Below, one piece after another: positions 1-10,322 of a DNA stretch of 64,000 bases. Below the pieces are notes generated by a model that had not been told where the DNA came from, did no database searches, and saw only the letters and a program-made list of their open reading frames with translations. Position 1 is the stretch's first letter; each line of letters starts with the position of its first letter. The DNA is from Flectonema sp. DT1601 (taxonomy: Eukaryota; Euglenozoa; Diplonemea; Diplonemida; Diplonemidae): contig OZ025784.1 in NCBI GenBank assembly GCA_964019425.1, positions 620,001-684,000 of the forward strand, written 5' to 3'. The translations under genes and the position numbers were made by a program.

Positions 1-2536
1 TGAACCGAACCCTCATCGCCGACACTCTATTCAACGATGATAGAAGTGTTCCCTTGATACTCTCTCCATCTGAATTACAATACGAGCTTTCTGGTACTAA
101 CTTAGCACTACCCCAACTAGATAGATCACCTGTATTCGATACCATAATCAAATCAACAGTAAACCCGCTAAGTAAGTGTCCTAAAGAGATGTATGTCAAT
201 GACGATGGTGGAATTTTTAAAATCTTTTTCGGAACATGCCAACCATTCTCACCATCACTAATACAATATTTATAATGAGAAACACTCCTCGAGGGTGGTA
301 TTTGTATCCCGAATCTCAGAATGTTCTCAAATCCTAATTCTGTTGTCGATGACGATATCAGTTTCATATCGAAAGAGACTGCTCGCTGTTGATATCCAAA
401 AACAGCTTCGTCACAACCACTCAAGGAGTTTATTAATCTAACCTTGAGATCAGTATACGAGATCTTATTATCTGGAGTATTTTGAATAAGGAAAATCTTG
501 TCATGAAATTGACCACCCTCTGGGACATCTTCCATCTGTATGTCGTATCGAGGTGGTGATGTAATTTGGATTACTGTAACAGGTGTCCAGTTATTATTTT
601 GAACCTTCAAACAAATTGAATAAAATCCAGGCAGGCTTGGTAAATATAAATATCCTTTTGAAAATTTATCACTCTGAGAGTTGAACGATTCAAGCATCAC
701 ATCAACAGAATCAACGTAAACCTCTGACACTGGATATGAAAAGGTACACAACGTATTATTTGGAACCAGACGAAGAATCGAACCGGTGCCACTTTCAGGA
801 TTAAACAGCGAATTGTCTATCATCGAATCCCCCAACGCTTCAATATGAATGACCGCGAACATCCCAGCACGAGATTCGTTTAATTCAATTGAAAATGAAT
901 GAGGTGGTGCAGGATACAAAATACCTGCAGCCATCCAGTTCAAATCCCCATGACGAACGCAGATTCGAACTGGAGGTAGATCAAGAGGTATCGGTATATA
1001 AGAATACGCCATCGACACATACTCTAAATCAGAATCATATGTTGGGATTATTAAGGATGCTCTCGTTGATCTGTTTGGTAAGAAGACCTCAGCATCACCA
1101 AGATTGAAGTCCGCATGTAAATAAAAACTATCAGCACAGTTGCCATCAACCATTACTAATTTAATTGCTATGGCATTCGCAGATGGAAACCAGCTATCTG
1201 CAGGAGTCGGAAAGGTCGACAGGGCATCGTAGTCAGCTGCGATAGATAAAACACTCTCAGAACCTACAGCCGTGTCGTTTATATTTATTGTAAGGTTTAA
1301 TGTGTTAATCGCTGTCTGTAATGTCTGAGGGATGCGTTCCCAATTTTGATTCTTTCTCTGGTAGCAAATTGCATACCCGCCCACCTCTGGAAGCCTGAGG
1401 TACGCAAATACTGCTGTGAACCCTGTCTCACTCCCCACAACCGATTTGTACGGATCTTGCATCAGATTCGAAAACGCTGCTGCATTATCCCCAGAGTAGT
1501 TTACTGATTGTAAATTTTTAGAAAATCTCCCAAAGCAGGAATCGAACTCGTGCACTAAACGAAGCTTATCTCCGGAAGTTGCTAAATTAGGCAATGTTGA
1601 ATTTACCTTAAGAACGGCAAATGACAAAACTGAATAATCGTTCGAAGGGATCTTCCATGTCAGTTTGTAGTTTTTTTTTGTTACAATCAAAGCGTTCATC
1701 GTGACCCACAACATGTTCTTTTTTGGTAAAAATCTCCAACCTGGAGCATCCTTAAGAACCCTATCATCAGCACCAGAGAAACAAACTGAAAATTCCCCCC
1801 AACTCCCAGGAAGCCGTATACCAAAGATTCCCGCAACTCGATCATAGGTTGAAATATCTGACGCTCTCAAATATGAACCGAATTCCGAATATTGCGTAAA
1901 AGCTTCATCAATGTAATAAGAAGACGCAATGTTACCTGTCAAGGGATGAAGTTCACCAGCACAAAGACTGTTCTTAGGAACTATTTTTATAATGTCAGTC
2001 TCATTTAGACCTCCAGAGTACGAGGAATATATTTTCAGAAGGGCGTATGAACTTGCAGATGAATCTGATGATTGAATTAAAAAACTGTACGAGGGTCTCG
2101 ATACGTTGTATGAAGTTCCGAAGTCTGACTCTTCAGGATCGTTATCAAAGGGAATGTAGGACGTTGTCGATGTGTGATTCGGATTTATAAAACAGATTCG
2201 AAAATTGAAATCCGGCACCGCAATAATCGCAACTCCCTCGTAACTACTGCTGTTGTTAGTGATATTTGCTTCCCACCAACTGATTGAATATAAATCTCCA
2301 GTTTCGGAGAGTGTCTTCTCTGGTCTGTCATCAGACTCATTACACCAAATGTCATCTTTAATCAATCGAATACGTGTCGTCCAATCATCTGTTTTATTTC
2401 TAATAATTTCACTTTCATTTGATCGGATCTCAAATCGAACATGTAAACCAGCCTCATTGAGACCCCAAGGATCTAGTTCTGGTACTGTCCGAAGAGTTGT
2501 CCATCCAACAGCTGCGAATAGTAATAAGAGAAACAT
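1..2536 (-). CDS. Large secreted protein with tandem beta-sandwich-like repeats, C-terminus beyond window
   Basis: An open frame of 845 codons runs from an ATG at 2536 to the left edge without a stop, so the gene is partial at its 3' end. The first residues (MFLLLLFAAVGW) form a signal peptide. The rest contains about six loosely similar units of 100-200 residues. Each has a pattern near 'K/R-L/I-V-P-x2-x-L/x-C' and ends with 'G-x-Y/F-x-I/V-C' followed 6-9 residues later by Trp, for example FYSICLKVQNNNW and YAICYQRKNQNW. This paired-cysteine pattern suggests Ig-like or similar extracellular domains; I do not recognise a named family. No membrane segment is seen in the part present. A CAG acceptor lies about 20 bases upstream of the ATG. 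An overlapping out-of-frame ATG sits 4 bases upstream (2540) and gives only a short frame. Confidence 0.85.
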   Translation of the reverse strand, partial: MFLLLLFAAVGWTTLRTVPELDPWGLNEAGLHVRFEIRSNESEIIRNKTDDWTTRIRLIKDDIWCNESDDRPEKTLSETGDLYSISWWEANITNNSSSYEGVAIIAVPDFNFRICFINPNHTSTTSYIPFDNDPEESDFGTSYNVSRPSYSFLIQSSDSSASSYALLKIYSSYSGGLNETDIIKIVPKNSLCAGELHPLTGNIASSYYIDEAFTQYSEFGSYLRASDISTYDRVAGIFGIRLPGSWGEFSVCFSGADDRVLKDAPGWRFLPKKNMLWVTMNALIVTKKNYKLTWKIPSNDYSVLSFAVLKVNSTLPNLATSGDKLRLVHEFDSCFGRFSKNLQSVNYSGDNAAAFSNLMQDPYKSVVGSETGFTAVFAYLRLPEVGGYAICYQRKNQNWERIPQTLQTAINTLNLTININDTAVGSESVLSIAADYDALSTFPTPADSWFPSANAIAIKLVMVDGNCADSFYLHADFNLGDAEVFLPNRSTRASLIIPTYDSDLEYVSMAYSYIPIPLDLPPVRICVRHGDLNWMAAGILYPAPPHSFSIELNESRAGMFAVIHIEALGDSMIDNSLFNPESGTGSILRLVPNNTLCTFSYPVSEVYVDSVDVMLESFNSQSDKFSKGYLYLPSLPGFYSICLKVQNNNWTPVTVIQITSPPRYDIQMEDVPEGGQFHDKIFLIQNTPDNKISYTDLKVRLINSLSGCDEAVFGYQQRAVSFDMKLISSSTTELGFENILRFGIQIPPSRSVSHYKYCISDGENGWHVPKKILKIPPSSLTYISLGHLLSGFTVDLIMVSNTGDLSSWGSAKLVPESSYCNSDGESIKGTLLSSLNRVSAMRVRF

Positions 2537-2725
2537 TCATGTGAAAGGGTTGGGGTGTTACTGATGAATTGGAATGGAGATTTAAAAAAATAAAAAAATA
2601 AACATAAGAAATTAATGGGTGTTTACCTTTATTTAATACAATACAATAATTGATAGGGGGGGATCGGAATCCTCTCTTATGACAGTTGAGGGTTACTACT
2701 ACTACTTTAATACAAAAAGGTAATG

Positions 2726-3118
2726 CTACGTCATAGGACTACCTGCCCATCTAAACGTCGGTTTTTCCACACCAGGAGTTGGTGAAAACAATCGTTGCAT
2801 TGGTGACAAGGAAGGAACAGCCATACGAGGAGGTGTTGTCGGCGGGAGGCTCACTCTTTTCTCAGGGGAGATCGACGCTGCAATGTCTCGAGCAACAGCA
2901 TCAACATCTTCATCATCCTCCAACATTCTATATCTTTCAATATTCTCCCATGGAGCATGAACAGGTACTAATTGTTTTGGTAGTGGCCTACTGCTACCTA
3001 TTGTTTCTAATACTTGTCTTCTTAATTTATCATAGGCTGCATTCGACGAACTGAATCTACTTATTCGTTCATCACTCAGGGGACGAGATGCTGATACCCT
3101 TCCCCCCGGTGATGACAT
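2726..3118 (-). CDS. Hypothetical protein, 130 residues, low complexity
   Basis: An ATG-initiated frame of 130 codons, rich in Ser, Pro and Arg, with no signal peptide, membrane segment or recognised domain. It sits in step with its neighbours, 190 bases before the secreted repeat protein and 185 bases after the oxygenase, on the same strand. The composition looks like a disordered regulatory protein (several SP and TPP motifs that kinases could use). It may be lineage-specific. The gene call rests on length, strand and spacing only. Confidence 0.6.
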   Translation of the reverse strand: MSSPGGRVSASRPLSDERISRFSSSNAAYDKLRRQVLETIGSSRPLPKQLVPVHAPWENIERYRMLEDDEDVDAVARDIAASISPEKRVSLPPTTPPRMAVPSLSPMQRLFSPTPGVEKPTFRWAGSPMT

Positions 3119-3303
3119 GTTAGTTACCTTTTGTATGTGTTCTTCCTTTTGGATAAAGATATTGAATTATTTTTTTAAAAATAAAAACTGATATAGAATA
3201 ACTACAGTAAAAATTCCAAATAAATTTCTACATCATTTTAGAAGACAATGCGGCAAAATGATTCTTTTTTGAGGTAGACCTCCTCTTCTGATCTGAGAAA
3301 TAT

Positions 3304-4281
3304 TCATCCATTGTAATCTATTACCTCTTCGTGGTCTGCAACAATTTCTTTCAGTTTTTCAACAAATTCAGCGACCTTAGCCGTTGAGTTGAATTGTTTT
3401 ACATGTCCTCTGTGAACTGCTAACATATATTGGAATGCTTGTTTGTTAGTTTTGAAACAATCCAAAAGTGATAGTTCACAGTTCTGTCCATAAACAGATC
3501 TGAATAAGCATCGTTGAATTGGTGATGACGATAGTGCTGAGAGATTTGATTGGTCGAGTGAGAGATGTTTCATTTTTAGATTTAAGTTGTCGGAGTCGTT
3601 TGTTTTAGTCCCATCAATCCACAGCGTGATCAAATACCGAATAGCGTTACTGGGTGAGACTTTGTGTAGAATTCTATTCGATAAGAACACTACAACTCTA
3701 TTGAACTTCGGCGATATTTTTATTGGATTTGATAAAAACGGTTGGAGGTAAACCTCTCCTCCATCACCATCCTTCCAATCTCTGTTTAAATATATTAATA
3801 ACGTGATGGCTCTGTTGTTTGGGGGACCAGGGTTGTCATAGTGCCACGGAAAACAACCACCGTTACCTGTGTTTACTTGAAGCTTTACAGTTTTATTATC
3901 TTGTCCGATGAGGGTATTAAAATTATCAGTAAAACACTTTGACAAATCATCACCCAGGAATATATTTCCGATAGTGGGTACGGCAGCGAGCATTTTATCT
4001 TCGTGAAGGTCTGCTTCGTAGATGTTTGGTTTTTCAAATCTGACTGGACCGCTAGTTGTTGAAAACTGGACTTCATTAGGTCTCATCATGTTACTGTCGT
4101 GAAGATCACTTAATTCTTGTCTCATTGATGCTGATAGTTGTTCATCAAGTGCGTTATCTAATATAAGGTATCCTTTATCTTGTAGTTCTGTTTGAGTTGT
4201 AATAGATGTTAACCTTTCTGTAAGGTTTTGGATTCTTGATTTAAACTCGGAAGTGCTATCCATGTTTGTGTCTATACCCAT
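3304..4281 (-). CDS. 2-oxoglutarate/Fe(II)-dependent dioxygenase, prolyl 4-hydroxylase-like
   Basis: The 325-residue product carries the double-stranded beta-helix signature of 2OG-Fe(II) oxygenases: the iron-binding HxD in FPWHYDNPG, the distal iron-binding His in NRILHKVSP, and the 2-oxoglutarate-binding Arg in RYLITLW eleven residues on. The segment between, with GDGGEVYLQPF, matches prolyl 4-hydroxylase-like and Ofd1/Tpa1-type enzymes. No signal peptide is seen, so a cytosolic or nuclear enzyme is likely; the substrate cannot be told. The frame extends to an ATG at 4314, but a strong acceptor (TTGTTCTATCACAG, minus strand) lies between the two, so I take the ATG at 4281. The last 100 residues after the catalytic core have no recognised domain. 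Confidence 0.8.
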   Translation of the reverse strand: MGIDTNMDSTSEFKSRIQNLTERLTSITTQTELQDKGYLILDNALDEQLSASMRQELSDLHDSNMMRPNEVQFSTTSGPVRFEKPNIYEADLHEDKMLAAVPTIGNIFLGDDLSKCFTDNFNTLIGQDNKTVKLQVNTGNGGCFPWHYDNPGPPNNRAITLLIYLNRDWKDGDGGEVYLQPFLSNPIKISPKFNRVVVFLSNRILHKVSPSNAIRYLITLWIDGTKTNDSDNLNLKMKHLSLDQSNLSALSSSPIQRCLFRSVYGQNCELSLLDCFKTNKQAFQYMLAVHRGHVKQFNSTAKVAEFVEKLKEIVADHEEVIDYNG

Positions 4282-4286
4282 CAGTT

Positions 4287-4305
4287 CTGTGATAGAACAA
4301 ATAAT
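4287..4305 (-). promoter_or_regulatory. Probable trans-splice acceptor of the oxygenase gene
   Basis: On the minus strand a T/C-rich stretch ends in CAG five bases before the ATG at 4281. It excludes the upstream in-frame ATG at 4314. Confidence 0.5.
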
Positions 4306-4384
4306 TAATAACATCTTTTGGAATCTGGAATTGTAACTGACGGATACATATGGAATGAGATGAGGTAATTATTACTTAGGAAGG

Positions 4385-4735
4385 CTACAGTATCAGTGCG
4401 GCAAGTCCTAAGCCGAAAGCTGCTCCAACACCACCAGCGCCAACTCCAGCGCTAACACCCTCAGCTGTCTCTACCATGTCATTCGGTTGCATTGTTATTG
4501 GTCGGCTGCGACGTGGTCCACTGTCGCCAGGAGTCTGCCAGGTTTCTGGTACGTATGCCCCTCGACGGTCCTGTTTTTTAATTAGTTTTCACTCGTAAAT
4601 AGTAACTATCATTTAACAACGACTAACACATACTCCATACATCCCTCCTGGTGCAGGACATCCTGGACCCGGTTTGGCACCCCTGTCAGAAACCCAAGGA
4701 GCAGTGCATCCAGGACCGTAGTGTAATATCGGCAT
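4385..4735 (-). CDS. Small two-exon protein with a C-terminal hydrophobic tail, 95 residues
   Basis: Exon 1 is 4735-4634 and exon 2 is 4570-4385, joined across a 63-nt intron (GTATGT donor at 4633, CAG acceptor ending at 4571, ACTAAT branch-like motif about 10 bases upstream). The join is in phase 0 and removes an early TAA. The product starts MPILHYGPGCTAPW, has a Gly/Pro/Cys-rich first exon with two PGC motifs (GPGC, PGPGC), then a polar middle, and ends with about 22 small hydrophobic residues (AGVGAGGVGAAFGLGLAALI), a candidate tail anchor or membrane helix. I recognise no family. Both exons are individually short, so the gene is easily missed. Support: matching intron signals, sustained phase and coding-like composition in both exons. 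Confidence 0.65.
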
Positions 4736-4930
4736 TTAATTCATTTATAAAATGTTTTGTGTAAATCGGTGCCTTCTAAAAAAAAAAAGGATGTGATGTT
4801 TATGGGAAGCATCTCTAAAAGAACAAAATCATTTGTGTGAACCTACTCAAAGGAGATGACTTTATTGCTCAGGTACAGTAACAGATAATGCCTAAGTCGG
4901 ATCGGATTGTACAGTCCTAACATTGGTTGT

Positions 4931-6142
4931 TTAAGGGAACCATATTGAGCGTTCTTTCATAATCTCATCAACATCAGAGTCGGTTATTTTACTTCTCTTT
5001 TCCTGGTGCTGATCGAGGAAGTCGGAAATAACTTCAGCAGCCCTGGCCTTCATCACTCCAGAATGAAATTTTTCATTACCAGATCGGTATTCCTTCTCAA
5101 GAGTTGCGAGCTCCTCGTCATCTTCAAGAAAGTGACGGAGATATTGAAATGCAACATCGACATCAGGATTTCCTCCATTGCGACGGAAATCTTCCAAAGT
5201 AGCAGCTCCACCACTGAAAGCTCTTTTCATCTTTTTTGCAACTTCTTTCCTACTGTCCGTTAACAAGATTTGAGTTCCTTCTCCAGCAGAGCTACTCATC
5301 TTGCCTCCAACTCCAGATAGCGGAGGTAGGAACTTCGTCATCAGTAATGAAGGTTTTGGTGACTTCAGTTTAGGACAGACATCGCGTGTTAATAAGAAAA
5401 ACGGATCTTGATCAATAGCACAGGGAATCAAACATTTTAATTTTGATTTCACCGGCAACACAATTGGAAACGACGATGAAATACAAGGAGCTGCTTGAAT
5501 AGCTGGAAATGCGATCCTTCCAATGTTGCAGAGGCCGTCAAATCCAAAAGTGGCACTGACCTTATTGAAGGTCAGCTGTCTTTGGATTCGTAAGGTATTT
5601 CTGTATAATTTATCCATGTATGACAGGTTATTAAATATGAATGTTTTCTTCATATCGAATCCGAATGCCATGATATCCTTAATGTTCTCTCGAGTCATGT
5701 CATGTAATTTGTCTAAGTCTAAATCTCTGAATAAGAATTTCTCATCATCAGTCATCTGTACTACCAACGGTACATCAAAAGTATCTTGCAATTGTTTAGT
5801 AAGTAGGAAGGGAATCGCATGTCCAAGATGCATTGAGGCGTTGCTAGGACCTCTTCCAGTGTATAAGTAGAATTTTCTTCCTTTCTCTACTTCGTCAAGG
5901 ATATCATTAAATCCTCTGTGAGTGAACGCCACGTCTCTTTTAATGAATCTGTGCAACTTTCCCTCCCCCACAACCGATTCGTATCTCTTTATAATATTTT
6001 CTATCGGTTCACTTCCAAACTGCTTTGCTACTTTGTCGTATTTCATTGGAGCAGACGTATCCTCAACAGTGACACTCCATGGAGTTACTTCAGGTGTTCC
6101 ATTGCCAACAGCGGCAAGTCTGATAAAACTACGACGAAACAT
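4931..6142 (-). CDS. Tryptophanyl-tRNA synthetase
   Basis: The 403-residue product is a eukaryotic-type class Ic aminoacyl-tRNA synthetase that charges tRNA-Trp. It shows the N-terminal VTPWSVTVED and YDKVAKQFGS region typical of cytosolic TrpRS, the HIGH-type motif in PSNASMHLGHAIPF, the QMTDDEKFLFRD segment, and the KMSKS loop as GGKMSSSAGEG. Length is close to the catalytic core of the family, without a WHEP extension. The first 12 residues (MFRRSFIRLAAV) are basic and hydrophobic and could be a mitochondrial presequence, so organellar or dual use is possible. The ATG at 6142 is preceded by a TTTAAAG acceptor. No intron is needed. Confidence 0.95.
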   Translation of the reverse strand: MFRRSFIRLAAVGNGTPEVTPWSVTVEDTSAPMKYDKVAKQFGSEPIENIIKRYESVVGEGKLHRFIKRDVAFTHRGFNDILDEVEKGRKFYLYTGRGPSNASMHLGHAIPFLLTKQLQDTFDVPLVVQMTDDEKFLFRDLDLDKLHDMTRENIKDIMAFGFDMKKTFIFNNLSYMDKLYRNTLRIQRQLTFNKVSATFGFDGLCNIGRIAFPAIQAAPCISSSFPIVLPVKSKLKCLIPCAIDQDPFFLLTRDVCPKLKSPKPSLLMTKFLPPLSGVGGKMSSSAGEGTQILLTDSRKEVAKKMKRAFSGGAATLEDFRRNGGNPDVDVAFQYLRHFLEDDEELATLEKEYRSGNEKFHSGVMKARAAEVISDFLDQHQEKRSKITDSDVDEIMKERSIWFP

Positions 6143-6609
6143 AATAAAATATGATGTCTTTAAATGAAATAAACATAACTACCACCAAGATGATAACAAC
6201 GATGAAGGGGGGAGAGTTGGGATGGGAATGCCAAATCTAATCTAACGTACCGTAGCACTAATAATACAAGACGAAATGCCCAAAAGATAGGCTTCAATGA
6301 TTACACGTGATGTTGTCAATTTTACTTTTTTTTTTTATCTCTCTTTTCGTACAATTGGTTTGTAGAAGAGAAGAGACAAAAAAGTAATTATTGATATCGT
6401 TAGGGGGGATTTTTTTTATTTTTTGGTTTTTTTTCACATGCTCTGATATGGCAGTGATGCTCGCGAATATTAACAAAAAATTGACCTTTTTAATTTGAAA
6501 TGACAGAAGTGTCCTGAGTGTTGAAATCACACTCGATTTGACGATAAAAGTAGTCAATAAAATCCTTATGAAAGATAACTTCAATAACCTGAGTTCCAAT
6601 CAAGTTTAT
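6143..6609. other. Intergenic, TrpRS to metacaspase homologue
   Basis: About 470 bases of A/T-rich DNA with T runs of 8-11. Nothing gene-like; probably the 3' UTR of the metacaspase homologue and the 5' splice region of TrpRS. Confidence 0.5.
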
Positions 6610-8198
6610 TTAGTTATCGCTATTCACGCAGATGAAGAATCGCTGTTTTGGATTTTTTTTTTTTTTTGTTGTTTTTTTTTTTCGCGGTTTACACTTAACA
6701 ATAAAAAAAAACAAAAAAGGACACATACCTCGCCAAAATTGAATTTCCTACTACATGCCAGTTGTGGTATCTGGTATCCCGGACCGCTAAGCTGCAGAAG
6801 GCTGGATCGAAGGTCGCACACTAGTGATTCGTAGGTAGGATTTTCATTTTTTGTAATCGCCTGGATGAAGGCGTTAGTCATGCAATTGTTAACGCTGTCT
6901 GTAGTCTGGTCTCCCCTCCATCCTGAGATGCAAATTATCTCACTTTGGATTTCAGGATGAGCGATCTTTTCTTTCCATTCTAAGTTACCATCTTTCCGAG
7001 CTCTTAGTGAGTAAGGAAGATCAATCATAGAACCAGAATGAGCACAGTCACATATTATAGTAAGCCTACAACCATATGGAAGCTGACCTAAGATGTCAAG
7101 AACTTCGTGATTGCGAACTACTTGGTATGGTCGTGTTGTTCTAAAATCGACTGGTAGGAGCGCCTCATCAGCACCGTCACCGTTACGCTCGTCTAAGACT
7201 TCTACACCGTGTCCACAATAGTGTAAAAATAGAGAGTCTCCTGCCTTAGCACCTGTTACTAACCAGACTAGTCCTTTTAGAATATTATCACGTGTTGGTA
7301 GGTGAGCAACATCACCTGGATCGTCATCATTTAAGCAGAGTTGCATTCCGTGAAATCCCGCTGATGTTAAATAATTAGTAAGTTGTTTACAATCTTTTAT
7401 CGGATTCTCCAATGCTTCCTTCTGTCCATTGTAGTTGATTCCGATTGAAAGCATTTTACTTGAATTAGGCATTGGACTCGATTGGTTGTACTTCGCATGT
7501 TTTTGACCAATTCCTCCCAAATCAGTACTTGGAAGCTTAGTAGTAGTCAGCTCTTGATATTGCTGACGTGATGATGCTACTGGAGGAGGGAGTTGGGTTG
7601 AAGGAGGCTGAACAGTAGCCTGTGAGAATGATGAAGTTGGAAGTTTATTTATAACATTTGAAAACCCTCCAGCAGGTGGAACTCGAGCAACCTGTGTTGG
7701 GATTCCTGCTGGGATTGTTGTAACCTGATTCTGATTAACACTCACAGCATGTGATACGTTGTTTTGAATTGCACTTCTCAAAACTAATCTATACCTACCA
7801 TGATCTACAACACTAGGGTAGCCCATTACTATATTACAATCATTCATATCTCTTACGGCAAATGTTGATGAGACAGAGAGACCGAAAGCACCTCTAACAG
7901 CTTCTCTGATATTATCACCAGACTCTCCAGGACATATCATAAACCCTTGAGACTCTTCCCCAAGTGATATGGATATTCTTTTTGATGTGGTTGTTCCATT
8001 TCCAACACCGATTGCAACTAACTGATCACCTCCTTTAATAGGAGATCCGTACATTTCATTAATTGGACTTACTTGAGAAGGAATCATTTGATGAGTTTGA
8101 TGTGTTGTAATCATCTGTTGAGGTGTTGCTGGAGGTACCATCGGTGACGCCCATGATGGTGATTCCACTGGTCTACCCACTCCGGGTAGTACAACCAT
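6610..8198 (-). CDS. Type I metacaspase homologue, catalytic Cys position is Ala
   Basis: Exon 1 is 8198-6729 and exon 2 is 6642-6610, across an 86-nt GTATGT...CAG intron in phase 0; the join gives a 500-residue protein ending RFFICVNSDN. Residues 248-490 are a caspase-fold domain with the catalytic His in LHYCGHG (H330) and the DLPYSLRA segment. In clan CD metacaspases the nucleophile is the Cys directly before HSG (DSCHSG). Here the sequence is CDCAHSGS: Ala at that position, with Cys one residue earlier, so the protein may be an inactive homologue. Residues 73-142 (KRISISLGEE...) look like a small ubiquitin/PB1-like fold, followed by a Pro/Gln-rich linker. The open frame extends upstream to 8267, but a T-tract and CTTCAG acceptor lie between, favouring the ATG at 8198. 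Confidence 0.85.
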
Positions 8199-9104
8199 TT
8201 CGTTACGTGTGCTGAAGATGTTAAAAATATAGATTGCTTTAAAAAAAAAACATGACAATATATCCACAACAAACGTACTACTGAATTCAAACTTCAGGGC
8301 GGAAGGGGGAGAGAGAATGAGTGAGAGAGGGAGAACGGAATGATATGATCAGAAGCAAAAAATAAAATAAAAAAACGTGCCAAGTTAATGTCAGCCAACA
8401 GTACAAACCGAGTAGGGGAAAATTGTTTTGTTTTGTTATTACTTTTAACAAAACAAACAAAAAACTCAGAAAGTATAAAAAGCCGTCAAAATCTCGACAT
8501 CGCTGGTGATAATTTCCCAGAAGAGCATTTCAAGGAATAGTATTGTGCTGCAGACTAGAGGCTGGCGATGAACACCCCTAACACAGAATTGTGTGAGGAA
8601 AGAAGAGGGAAAACTAAAACTCGGGCGGTATAGCACAAGATGTCGAAATTAAGCCCTCAGCTCGTGAATTAACCTCCTCCTGACATCCACCTCACTTCAA
8701 AGTTAATAATAGAAAGCTACTTCAAGTAGGGAAAAATAAAAAATAAAAAAATTATTTCTGTTCTTTTGTTTCTTTCCAACGAAAACATAACGAATGATCC
8801 GAATTGAGTGTTAGAGACGAAAGGGACCTTTTTTTTTTGATAATAAAAAAAAAAAAAAAAGATAAAAATTGACTTTTAACCAAGTCAGAAATGCCGGCGG
8901 TTGCTTGTAGGATACACATTTTTGCTGTGCGCAAAAACAAAACAGGCTTTTAATAGAGGTAACGTCTTTTCATAAATCTTTTTTTTTTTTCCCCAATGTA
9001 AATACATCGTGTCTGGTGTGTAAACGGTGACGAAAATATATAAAAAACACACTTGTGAGATGCAAAAAAAAAATGAAGAAGAAACCAAGAAAAATACATT
9101 CCTT
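8199..9104. other. Intergenic, metacaspase homologue to NSA2
   Basis: About 900 bases. 8460-8720 is non-repetitive with balanced composition, the rest has A/T runs up to 16. I find no convincing open frame, tRNA or repeat. Confidence 0.4.
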
Positions 9105-10012
9105 CTACACAAGAAGCAGTGCGTTAATGCATCCATCGCACTCAGGGTTGTTGGTGACTTGCGCGTATTTTCCCCAAATTACTTTACCTCCAGGTGTGAC
9201 GAGACCAAGTTCTGATGTGTTGACTTCTAAGATTGTTCCCTTTGTAATGATATTCAAGTTTGTGTACATTCTACTTTGAGGATTCTTCTTTACGCCAATG
9301 ATAGATAAGCAAAAGGTTGTTTTTAACTCCGGGTGAGTTACGTGTGCTTTTTTAAATCGAAGAGCCATAGGTCTGATAAACCTTTCGTATTTTGGAGCCT
9401 TACGAGTAAAGTTCTCACCAACAAATGATACTTTGTTAATCATTCTCTTCCATTGAGCGTTTCTACGTTTACCTGATTTTACTACCTGAAACATTTGATC
9501 TTCTTGAAGAGCTTTAACCTTAGTGATTGGAACGTCCCATTTTCCTGCTTTTTCTTTACGCTTTTGCTTCAATGTGTTTGATAAGATTTTAGCTCTATCA
9601 ACATTCTCACGATCCATTAAAAATGATGGGACGGCATGTTTTGGTCCAGCGTCTACCTTCTTTTCTGATGATTGTTTCTCTTCGTGAGCCTTTATCTTCT
9701 TCTGCATTTCGACCTTCTCTTGGTACCTCGCTCTTTGGGCGAGCTTGGCTCTCTTACCCGTCACTTTTTGCAAGAATTTCGACTGCTTGTGAACGGAACG
9801 CGCCTCCTTCTTTCGGCTGTTTAGTTTATTATTTTTTTTTTCTTTCTTTCTTTGTGTACAACCTGATTTCAACACCTCGTTAGCGTTTTCAGAACAGGCA
9901 GAAATTAAAAAAATTTAGAAAAATCTACATTTACTACATACAGACGCTCGAAGTGATCAAGACGAAATCCATATCTCTTCCTCGCCAGCTCAATGTGCTC
10001 ATTCTGAGGCAT
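9105..10012 (-). CDS. NSA2: Ribosome biogenesis protein NSA2 homologue
   Basis: Exon 1 is 10012-9942 (23 codons plus 2 bases) and exon 2 is 9816-9105, across a 125-nt GTATGT...CAG intron. The join reads [20 protein letters not shown] then [14 protein letters not shown], the hallmark N-terminus of NSA2 (TINP1), a factor of 60S pre-ribosome maturation in the nucleolus. The rest matches throughout: [55 protein letters not shown], and the eS8-like C-terminal barrel to the end. Total length 260 residues, as expected for the family. The exon 2 frame alone starts with an unrelated read-through of the intron, so the first 23 residues would be lost without splicing. Confidence 0.95.
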
Positions 10013-10322
10013 ATTATGATATTCGTTACTCTGATGAAGATGAGGGTAAAAAAAACTGAAGTAAAAAAGGTTATTCCCTTCGATATATATATCACATCAT
10101 CATTAGCATGGTTCGTATGTTAAAATAAAATAATTTTTTTTTTTTTTTTAAATCTCACGACTACTCAGAAGTGAAATATAACTTTTTCAAAAAAACAGCA
10201 TCTAATTAAAAGGATAGAATTGCGAGCTGCTGATGCTGCGCTGAAAAAAAAAATGAAAGTAAAAATCCCTTCGACAGTTGTGAGTAGACTCGCGTCACAG
10301 AAGGATTAATTGTCCAGTTTAT
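10013..10322. other. Intergenic, NSA2 to SPRY-like gene
   Basis: About 310 bases, A/T-rich, with a T run at 10135-10150. On the minus strand CATCTTCATCAG near 10037 is a plausible trans-splice acceptor for NSA2. Nothing else seen. Confidence 0.4.

Noticed and set aside
54-2564. Plus-strand frames in the first 2.5 kb
   Set aside because: They are shadows of the open minus-strand frame of the partial secreted protein, which has signal peptide and repeat pattern.
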